Below the pieces are notes generated by a model. It was not told the DNA's origin, searched no databases, and saw nothing but the letters and a program-made list of their open reading frames with translations. 37,299 bases of DNA from Streptomyces sp. A0642 (GTDB taxonomy: Bacteria; Actinomycetota; Actinomycetes; Streptomycetales; Streptomycetaceae). Shown in pieces: positions 32,364-37,299 of the stretch. The position numbers and the translations under genes were made by a program. The DNA lies in the NCBI RefSeq assembly GCF_004795105.1, contig NZ_SSBL01000044.1, positions 1-37,299 on the forward strand. Direction: 5' to 3'. The stretch's first letter is position 1. Each line of letters begins with the position of its first letter.

Positions 32364-32403
32364 TCTCAGCTAATGGAATTGCAGGCCATGACGGCTGCAT
32401 ACC

Positions 32404-32432
32404 TTGGATTCAACACGTAGACTCGCGATACT
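32404..32432 (+). promoter_or_regulatory. Promoter of the AsnC-type gene
   Basis: -35 TTGGAT (32404-32409), a 17-bp spacer and -10 GATACT (32427-32432) predict initiation near 32439, about 20 nt before the ATG, with GGAAGG in between. Confidence 0.6.
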
Positions 32433-32458
32433 GCTGAACAATGGAAGGTTTCAGTCAT

Positions 32459-32914
32459 ATGGACGCGGTGGACAGGCAGCTCATTCAGGCCCTCAGGGAG
32501 AACGGCAGGGCCTCGTACGCCGAGCTGGGGCGGCTCGTCGGGCTCTCCGGCCCCAGCGTCACCGACCGCATCAACCGGCTGGAGACCGCCGGTGTCATCA
32601 CCGGTTACCGCGCCACCGTCGACGCGGCCTCCCTCGGTCTCGGGGTCACGGCCCTGATCGGCATCTCGCTCTCGGACGCCGCCGACCACGAGGACGTGGC
32701 CCGCAGGCTGAAGGACCTCGCCGAGATCGAGGACGCCTGGTTCATCGCGGGCGACGACTCGTACATGCTCAAGGTCCGGGTCGGTGACGTGGACGGCCTG
32801 GAGAAGACCATCCGCCGCCTCAGCGGTACCAAGGGAGTTTCGCGGACGCGCACGACCATCGTGCTCTCCACCAAGTGGGAGAACCGGGTCGGAGACCTTC
32901 CCGAGGAGAGCTAG
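32459..32914 (+). CDS. Lrp/AsnC-family transcriptional regulator
   Basis: 151-residue regulator with the family layout: an N-terminal helix-turn-helix (VDRQLIQALRENGRASYAELGRLVGLSGPSVTDRINRLETAGVITGYRATVD) and a C-terminal RAM ligand/oligomerisation domain (ALIGISLSD, EIEDAWFIAGDDSYMLKVRVGDVDGLEKTIRRL, TRTTIVLSTKWENR). The ligand, probably an amino acid, is unknown. ATG 32459 is chosen because GGAAGG lies ~10 nt upstream; ATG 32441 adds six residues that overlap this site. It lies between ubiX and mqnE, a placement retained in Streptomyces, so regulation of menaquinone genes is possible. Confidence 0.92.
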   Translation: MDAVDRQLIQALRENGRASYAELGRLVGLSGPSVTDRINRLETAGVITGYRATVDAASLGLGVTALIGISLSDAADHEDVARRLKDLAEIEDAWFIAGDDSYMLKVRVGDVDGLEKTIRRLSGTKGVSRTRTTIVLSTKWENRVGDLPEES

Positions 32915-32926
32915 GTGTATTGCCCC

Positions 32927-33026
32927 GCGGCGTCTGGCACGCACGCTCGCCGCGTTGTGGAAATGCCCTAGTAGCTCCGCTACGAGACCATTTCCACGCC
33001 TTGCGATCGCACGCACCAGACGCCGC
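32927..33026. repeat. Structured intergenic repeat, copy A
   Basis: Long nested hairpin. The outer stem is GCGGCGTCTGG (32927-32937) with CCAGACGCCGC (33016-33026). A middle stem is GTGGAAATG (32957-32965) with CATTTCCAC (32989-32997). The tip is GTAGC-TCC-GCTAC (32971-32983), preceded by CT/AG pairs and one A-G mismatch. It starts 12 nt after the AsnC stop. Copy B lies exactly 175 bp downstream. No protein is encoded. Confidence 0.75.
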
Positions 33027-33101
33027 CGAGCCCGCCCTCCGGGCGGACGGCGCTACTTTCGAAACACGCCCTAGGACCGTCCCGCACTCCCTGGCGGGCG
33101 C

Positions 33102-33201
33102 GCGACGGCAGCCACGGCACCCCGCCGTGTTGCCGAAACGCCCGAATACACCCCGTATGCGGGCGTCTCTCCGCCTTGCGATGCACCGCATCCGACGCCG
33201 T
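33102..33201. repeat. Structured intergenic repeat, copy B
   Basis: Ungapped at an offset of 175 bp, 33130-33200 matches 32955-33025 at about two thirds of positions by hand count, including GCCTTGCGAT and GACGCCG at identical spacing. The fold is preserved with different bases: tip ATAC-N5-GTAT (33146-33158), an A-G mismatch, ACGCCCG/CGGGCGT (33138-33144 with 33160-33166), and closing ACGGC/GCCGT (33105-33109 with 33197-33201). Small hairpins ACGGC-N5-GCCGT (33114-33128) and GATGC-ACC-GCATC (33180-33192) could compete. Between the copies lies CCGCCC-TCC-GGGCGG (33032-33046). Confidence 0.7.
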
Positions 33202-33285
33202 GCGCTGATCCCCCGGGAATTGCAGGACAGCCCTTAGGCGTACGGTGATCTGAGTCTGTTACGGAGAGAAATGGGAGGCGCCCTA

Positions 33286-34449
33286 GTGGACGCGGGACTC
33301 AAGCGCGAGCTGGAGCAGAAGGTCCGGGACGGTGAGCGGCTGACCCGCGAGGACGGGATCGCGCTCTATGAGTCCGACGACCTGGCCTGGCTCGGCGGGC
33401 TGGCCCATGAGGTGCGTACGCGTAAGAACGGCGACGTCGTCCACTTCAACGTCAACCGTCACCTCAACATGACCAACGTGTGCACCGCCTCGTGCGCGTA
33501 CTGCTCCTTCCAGCGCAAGCCGGGGGAGAAGGACGCGTACACGATGCGCATCGAGGAGGCCGTCCGCCTCGCGAAGGCGATGGAGGGCGAGAGCCTCACC
33601 GAGCTGCACATCGTCAACGGGCTGCACCCCACCCTGCCGTGGCGCTACTACCCGCGCTCGCTGAGCGCGCTGAAGGAAGCGCTGCCGCAGGTCTCCCTCA
33701 AGGCGTTCACCGCCACCGAGATCCACCACTTCGAGACCATCTCCGGGCTGTCGGCCTCCGAGATCCTCGACGAGCTCATCGAGGCCGGTCTGGAGTCGCT
33801 GACCGGCGGCGGTGCGGAGATCTTCGACTGGGAGGTCCGCCAGCACATCGTCGACCACGCCACCCACTGGGAGGACTGGTCGCGCATCCACCGGCTCGCG
33901 CACGAGAAGGGTCTCAAGACCCCGGCGACGATGCTGTACGGGCACATCGAGGAGCCCCGTCACCGGGTCGACCACGTGCTGCGGCTGCGTGAACTGCAGG
34001 ACGAGACCGGCGGCTTCCAGGTCTTCATCCCGCTGCGTTACCAGCACGACTTCGTGGACATGAAGGACGGCAAGGTCCGCAACAAGCTCCAGGCCAGGAC
34101 GACGATGGCGACCGGCGCGGAGGCGCTGAAGACCTTCGCCGTCTCCCGGCTGCTGTTCGACAACGTCCCGCACGTCAAGGTCTTCTGGGTGATGCACGGC
34201 GTGCAGACCGCCCAGCTGGCGCTCCAGCACGGCGCGGACGACATGGACGGCTCGGTCGTCGAGTACAAGATCACGCACGACGCGGACAACTACGGCACGC
34301 CGAACAAGCTCGGCCGTGACGATCTGCTGGACCTGATCCGCGACGCGGGCTTCCGGCCCGTGGAGCGCAACACCCGGTACGAGATCATCCGCGAGTACCC
34401 GGGCCCCGACGCCGGGCGGCGCGAGTCGCCGCAGCCGATGCGGGTCTGA
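33286..34449 (+). CDS. mqnE: Aminofutalosine synthase MqnE
   Basis: 387-residue radical SAM enzyme of the futalosine pathway, which joins an enolpyruvyl benzoate (from MqnA) to adenosine to give aminofutalosine. The 4Fe-4S/SAM motif CTASCAYC supplies Cys66, Cys70 and Cys73, followed by FQRKPGEKDAYTM, ELHIVNGLHPTLPWRYY, FTATEIHHFE, LTGGGAEIFDWEVRQ and FIPLRYQHDF, all typical of MqnE rather than MqnC. GTG 33286 is chosen because GGGAGG lies 7 nt upstream; the ATG at 33271 overlaps that ribosome-binding site. The 371-nt region upstream holds the structured repeats. Confidence 0.95.
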   Translation: MDAGLKRELEQKVRDGERLTREDGIALYESDDLAWLGGLAHEVRTRKNGDVVHFNVNRHLNMTNVCTASCAYCSFQRKPGEKDAYTMRIEEAVRLAKAMEGESLTELHIVNGLHPTLPWRYYPRSLSALKEALPQVSLKAFTATEIHHFETISGLSASEILDELIEAGLESLTGGGAEIFDWEVRQHIVDHATHWEDWSRIHRLAHEKGLKTPATMLYGHIEEPRHRVDHVLRLRELQDETGGFQVFIPLRYQHDFVDMKDGKVRNKLQARTTMATGAEALKTFAVSRLLFDNVPHVKVFWVMHGVQTAQLALQHGADDMDGSVVEYKITHDADNYGTPNKLGRDDLLDLIRDAGFRPVERNTRYEIIREYPGPDAGRRESPQPMRV

Positions 34450-34505
34450 CGCGCCGGGCGACGCAGTTCGCGCGGTGACGCGCGGCAGTGCGTGCAGCGC
34501 CGTAC

Positions 34506-34540
34506 GAAAGCTCCGGCCGCCGTCCCCGGCCGGAGCTTTC
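34506..34540 (+). terminator. 14-bp hairpin terminator after mqnE
   Basis: Perfect stem GAAAGCTCCGGCCG (34506-34519) with CGGCCGGAGCTTTC (34527-34540), 7-nt loop, about 57 nt after the mqnE stop. Confidence 0.85.
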
Positions 34541-34558
34541 TCGCGTTCCGGACCGTGG

Positions 34559-34587
34559 TTGAGCCGACAGCGAGTAATGGTTAATCT
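34559..34587 (+). promoter_or_regulatory. Promoter of a leaderless GNAT gene
   Basis: -35 TTGAGC (34559-34564), a 17-bp spacer and -10 TAATCT (34582-34587); the ATG follows after 6 nt, so the start codon should be at or next to the first transcribed base. Confidence 0.7.
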
Positions 34588-34593
34588 GCGCCC

Positions 34594-35118
34594 ATGGCAC
34601 TTACGTTTGAGCTGGATCCTCCGTTCGACCGGTCCGTCCGGGACGGCATCACGGCGCTCTGGACCGATGTGTCCAACGCCGGCGGCGCGGTGGGGTTCGT
34701 TCCGCCCGTGACGGCCGAGGACGTGCGGCCCGAGCTGGTCAAGCACCTCGTCGCCATGGAGGAGGGCCGGACCCGGCTGCTCGTCGGGTACGACGAGGAC
34801 GGCGCCGTCGCCGCCACGGTCTTCCTCACCCGCAACACGCACCGCCTGATGGCGCACTGGCTCTGGGCCTACACCGTGATGGTCCACCCCCGCCACCAGG
34901 GCCGCGGCTACGGCCGCGACCTGATGGCCGCCGCCGCCGACGCCGCGCGCACCATCGAGGGCATCGAGGCGATCCGGCTCACCTGCCGCGGCGGCACGGG
35001 CGCCGACCGCTTCTACAGCGCCTGCGGTTACAAGGAGGTCGGTCGGGTCCCGGGAGCGATACGAGTGACCGAGGGCGACGACCGCGACGACGTCATCATG
35101 CTGCTGCCGCTCGGCTGA
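34594..35118 (+). CDS. GNAT N-acetyltransferase
   Basis: 174-residue acetyltransferase. The core reads TRLLVGYDEDGAVAATVFLTRN, then WAYTVMVHPRHQGRGYGRDLMAAAADAAR with the acetyl-CoA pyrophosphate loop QGRGYG, then IRLTCRGGTGADRFYSACGYKEVGRVPGAIRV. This resembles the single-domain GNATs of Streptomyces whose substrates are unknown. No Shine-Dalgarno sequence is present; ATG 34594 sits 6 nt after the -10 element. A GC-rich hairpin begins at its stop codon. Confidence 0.9.
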   Translation: MALTFELDPPFDRSVRDGITALWTDVSNAGGAVGFVPPVTAEDVRPELVKHLVAMEEGRTRLLVGYDEDGAVAATVFLTRNTHRLMAHWLWAYTVMVHPRHQGRGYGRDLMAAAADAARTIEGIEAIRLTCRGGTGADRFYSACGYKEVGRVPGAIRVTEGDDRDDVIMLLPLG

Positions 35119-35142
35119 GCGCGTCCGGCGGGCCGGGCGCGC
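35119..35142 (+). terminator. GC-rich hairpin after the GNAT gene
   Basis: GCGCGTCCGG (35119-35128) pairs with CCGGGCGCGC (35133-35142), with one T-G wobble and loop CGGG, directly after the stop codon. Confidence 0.65.
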
Positions 35143-35228
35143 GGTTTCCGCAGCCCTCCGAACTGATCGATTGTGGGGCATGCTTCACTGGTCGGGCAGG
35201 ACTGTCGTACGTAGAGAGAAGGCCAGCT

Positions 35229-35525
35229 GTGTCCGCTGCCAAGCCGAGCGCAACCATCCGGTACACCGCGATGCGTCTCAGCATCTTCGTCGGCTGCCTC
35301 GTCGTCGCCGCCGTCGCGGTCAACTTCGGGATCATCCCCTCCGGCGCCGGAGGGTCCAACGTCATCTGGGTCGTCCTGCTCGCGCTGGTGCTCTCCGCGC
35401 CGCTCAGCTACGTCCTCCTGCGCAAGCAGCGCGACGAGATGTCCGAGCAGATCGTGTCCTCGGTCGACCGCGCCAAGGCCCGCCTCGAGGCGAACCGCAC
35501 GCGCGAGGACAGCGTCACCCAGTAG
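35229..35525 (+). CDS. DUF4229 small membrane protein
   Basis: 98-residue protein with two hydrophobic helices (RLSIFVGCLVVAAVAVNFGII and NVIWVVLLALVLSAPLSYVLL) and a charged C-terminal helix (RKQRDEMSEQIVSSVDRAKARLEANR). This is the DUF4229 pattern, an actinobacterial family of unknown function. GTG 35229 has GAAGG 6 nt upstream. It is transcribed alone, between two hairpins. Confidence 0.85.
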   Translation: MSAAKPSATIRYTAMRLSIFVGCLVVAAVAVNFGIIPSGAGGSNVIWVVLLALVLSAPLSYVLLRKQRDEMSEQIVSSVDRAKARLEANRTREDSVTQ

Positions 35526-35588
35526 TGAGGGAGTGAGGGCTCGGTAAGGAACTTGTAAGCTTCCTCACAGTCGTCACCTTTCTTTTCG

Positions 35589-35628
35589 AAACCCCGGCAC
35601 CGGAGCGCGCGCTCCCGTACTGGGGTTT
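35589..35628 (+). terminator. Long imperfect hairpin terminator after DUF4229
   Basis: AAACCCC (35589-35595) pairs with GGGGTTT (35622-35628), and the inner perfect dyad GGAGCGC/GCGCTCC (35602-35615) continues the stem with a few mismatches. A T-run follows the right arm (to 35629). Confidence 0.75.
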
Positions 35629-35696
35629 TCGCGTTCCCGGAGCCGAGTTGGGCGCGGAACGGGGGCCGCCCACCGCTCCCGGGCCCCAAAGAAGAC

Positions 35697-35728
35697 CTTT
35701 GAGGTTCTCAAAGTTCAAGTGTTAACGT
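35697..35728 (+). promoter_or_regulatory. Promoter with overlapping operator-like dyad
   Basis: -35 TTGAGG (35699-35704), an 18-bp spacer and -10 TAACGT (35723-35728) precede the leader peptide ATG by 7 nt, implying a leaderless leader peptide. The perfect dyad CTTTGAG-GTT-CTCAAAG (35697-35713) covers the -35 and could bind a repressor. Confidence 0.6.
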
Positions 35729-35735
35729 GTTCGAC

Positions 35736-35843
35736 ATGAAGACTGTTGTGCGCCTCCGACCCGCCACGAGCGTCCCGCTCGTGGAGCGCCTTCACGTCGA
35801 TCTCTGCCGCTGTATGTCCGCGGTCTGTTGCCGCAACGTCTGA
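35736..35843 (+). CDS. Cysteine-rich leader peptide
   Basis: 35-codon open frame just upstream of the symporter gene. Its second half reads RLHVDLCRCMSAVCCRNV, matching the RxHVDLxRxxSAxC pattern of short putative leader peptides found before sulfur-metabolism genes in Streptomyces (family recalled from memory). Cysteines are residues 24, 26, 31 and 32: four Cys codons within nine. A perfect 9-bp hairpin (35764-35784) lies inside the frame and a GC-rich hairpin (35865-35888) follows the stop. Ribosome pausing at Cys codons when cysteine is short could change folding of the region before the symporter start; that mechanism is inferred. Confidence 0.7.
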   Translation: MKTVVRLRPATSVPLVERLHVDLCRCMSAVCCRNV

Positions 35844-35864
35844 GACCGATACCGGCACCATGCA

Positions 35865-35888
35865 GCGGCGCGCCCACGCGGGCGCCGC
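35865..35888 (+). promoter_or_regulatory. Possible attenuator hairpin in the symporter leader
   Basis: GCGGCG (35865-35870) pairs with CGCCGC (35883-35888), extended by CCC/GGG (35873-35875 with 35880-35882) past a 2-nt bulge. It lies between the leader-peptide stop and the symporter start. A second stem, CGCAC/GTGCG (35902-35918), lies nearer the start. Confidence 0.45.
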
Positions 35889-35946
35889 ACCCCCGTCCCC
35901 CCGCACCGTCCCCGTGCGTCCCGATGCGTTCATCTGGAGTGTGTCC

Positions 35947-37293
35947 GTGTCCGCGAACCCCGCGTCCGCCACCACCGGTAAGCCCTCCGGCTCCGGTTTC
36001 CGCATACCGAAGGTGCCCTTCTGGGCCCAGATCGTCGCCGGCCTCGTCCTCGGCGTCCTGCTCGGCTGGCTCGCCCGCAGCCAGGACGTCAGCTGGCTCT
36101 ACACCACGCTCGACAAGGTCGGCCACATCTTCGTCCAGCTGCTGAAGCTGGCCGTCGCGCCCCTCGTCTTCTTCGCGATCCTGGTGTCGATCACCAACCT
36201 GCGCAAGGTCAACAACGCCGCCAGGCTGGCCACCCGCACCCTGCTCTGGTTCATGATCACCTCGCTCATCGCGGTCGCCATCGGCCTCGCGATCGGCCTG
36301 ATCACCAACCCGGGCTCCGGCACCGGCCTCACCCCGAAGGACGGCAAGCTCCCGGAGCACTCCGGCTCCTGGCTCGACTTCCTGACCGGCATCATCCCGG
36401 AGAACGTGATCACGCCGTTCACCGAGCTGAACGTCCTCCAGATCGTCTTCATGGCCGCCGTCGCCGGCATCGCCGCCCTGCAGCTCGGTGAGAAGGCCCA
36501 GCCGATCCTCACCCTCAGCGAGTCGATCCTGGAGCTCCTCCAGAAGGCCCTGTGGTGGGTCATCCGCCTCGCCCCCCTCGGCACCGTCGGCCTCATCGGC
36601 TACGCCATCGCCGACTACGGCTGGGACCTGATCGGCAAGTACGCGACGTTCACCGCCGACGTGTACATCGGCTGCGCCCTGGTGATGTTCGGCGTCTACC
36701 CGCTGCTGCTCGCCACCGTCGCCAAGGTCAGCCCGCTCCAGTTCTTCAAGGGCGCCTGGCCCGCGATCCAGCTCGCCTTCGTCTCCCGCTCCTCGGTCGG
36801 CACGATGCCGGTCACCCAGAAGGTCACCGAGCGCCTCGGCGTCCCGAAGGAGTACGCCTCCTTCGCGGTCCCGTTCGGTGCGACGACCAAGATGGACGGC
36901 TGCGCCGCGATCTACCCGGCGCTCGCCGCGATCTTCATCGCGCAGATCTTCGACGTGCAGCTGGGTGTCGGTGACTACATCCTCATCGCGTTCGTCTCGG
37001 TGATCGGCTCGGCGGCCACCGCCGGTCTGACCGGCGCCACGGTCATGCTGACCCTCACCCTGTCGACGCTGGGCCTCCCGCTGGAGGGTGTCGGCCTGCT
37101 GATGGCCATCGACCCGATCCTCGACATGATGAGGACGGCGACGAACGTGGCGGGCCAGGCTCTGATCCCGGTGCTCGTCTCGGCCCGCGAGAAGATCCTC
37201 GACCACGACGCCTACAACTCGGCCTCGGCCTCCCCGGTCGACGACGCCGAGGTGCGGGACGCCGAGCCGGAGCGCGTGCCGGTCGCCGCGTAA
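35947..37293 (+). CDS. SDF-family (dicarboxylate/amino acid:cation) symporter
   Basis: 448-residue member of the SDF (DctA/GltP/TcyP) transporter family with about eight membrane segments plus re-entrant loops. Visible landmarks are FVQLLKLAVAPLVFFAILVSI, the serine-rich re-entrant loop SRSSVGTMPVTQK, FGATTKMDGCAAIYPALAAIFIAQ and ILDMMRTATNVAGQA near the C-terminus. The GCAxIYPA stretch is closer to what I recall of the cystine transporter TcyP than to the DctA/GltP NMDGT motif, so cystine or a related amino acid is a candidate substrate; this is tentative. GTG 35947 has GGAG 7 nt upstream. The Cys-rich leader peptide upstream fits sulfur regulation. The gene ends 6 nt before the window edge. 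Confidence 0.88.
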   Translation: MSANPASATTGKPSGSGFRIPKVPFWAQIVAGLVLGVLLGWLARSQDVSWLYTTLDKVGHIFVQLLKLAVAPLVFFAILVSITNLRKVNNAARLATRTLLWFMITSLIAVAIGLAIGLITNPGSGTGLTPKDGKLPEHSGSWLDFLTGIIPENVITPFTELNVLQIVFMAAVAGIAALQLGEKAQPILTLSESILELLQKALWWVIRLAPLGTVGLIGYAIADYGWDLIGKYATFTADVYIGCALVMFGVYPLLLATVAKVSPLQFFKGAWPAIQLAFVSRSSVGTMPVTQKVTERLGVPKEYASFAVPFGATTKMDGCAAIYPALAAIFIAQIFDVQLGVGDYILIAFVSVIGSAATAGLTGATVMLTLTLSTLGLPLEGVGLLMAIDPILDMMRTATNVAGQALIPVLVSAREKILDHDAYNSASASPVDDAEVRDAEPERVPVAA

Positions 37294-37299
37294 CCGCGC

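Noticed and set aside
32915..33240. The hairpin-rich region as a CRISPR array.
   Set aside because: There are only two diverged units at a 175-bp period, with no short identical repeats and no cas genes.
35746..35946. In-frame N-terminal extension of the symporter.
   Set aside because: It overlaps the leader peptide in another frame, is hydrophilic and not family-like, and GTG 35947 has GGAG at correct spacing.
1..37299. tRNA or rRNA genes, insertion sequences or integrase-type attachment sites.
   Set aside because: No tRNA cloverleaf, rRNA segment, transposase or recombinase motif was recognised by reading both strands; a tRNAscan or IS search was not possible.

Overview
The window is chromosomal DNA from a Streptomyces or very close actinomycete. 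The evidence is very high G+C, many GTG starts, ATGA/GTGA overlaps, paired DUF3558-type lipoproteins, a DUF4229 protein and the actinobacterial futalosine (menaquinone) gene order UbiD-MqnP-UbiX-AsnC-MqnE. From memory this corresponds to the S. coelicolor SCO4469-SCO4494 neighbourhood; no database was searched. Most genes are housekeeping, and accessory genes sit between conserved blocks.

Layout. 33-3497 (minus): a DUF2637 membrane protein and two secreted DUF3558-type lipoproteins separated by hairpin terminators. 3659-5782: the RNA ligase gene rtcB (plus) converges on a free-standing LAGLIDADG endonuclease gene (minus) that lies between two strong hairpins. 5939-13830: accessory genes, comprising a short-chain dehydrogenase, a YnfA-like membrane protein, a secreted protein, MarR and AraC regulators, a Mut7-C protein, an NmrA-like reductase, a GNAT, a small membrane protein, DUF3291, a SufR-like regulator and an unrecognised protein.

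14119-22113 (plus): hemL and a histidine phosphatase, a lipoprotein polysaccharide deacetylase, then ResA-like, CcdA, ResB and CcsB proteins of cytochrome c maturation system II, closed by an 18-bp hairpin. 22180-25843 (minus): a two-gene operon of a P-loop NTPase and a membrane-anchored type-1 periplasmic-binding-like protein. 26007-28645: a DJ-1/PfpI-aldehyde dehydrogenase fusion divergent from a MarR regulator, with three evenly spaced dyads between them. 28676-34449: a PLDc_N membrane protein and the menaquinone block, including about 280 bp of tandem structured repeat between the AsnC gene and mqnE. 34594-37293: a GNAT, DUF4229 and an SDF-family symporter preceded by a 35-residue cysteine-rich leader peptide.

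Functionally, hemL, system II and the menaquinone genes all supply cofactors of the respiratory chain. The points most worth checking are the Cys-leader/symporter unit (35697-37293), the tandem 175-bp structured repeats (32927-33201), the PfpI-ALDH fusion with its triple operator, the NTPase/binding-protein pair, and the hairpin-bounded endonuclease gene next to rtcB. Many genes have a -10-like hexamer 6-8 nt before the start codon and no Shine-Dalgarno sequence, so leaderless transcripts are probably common here.
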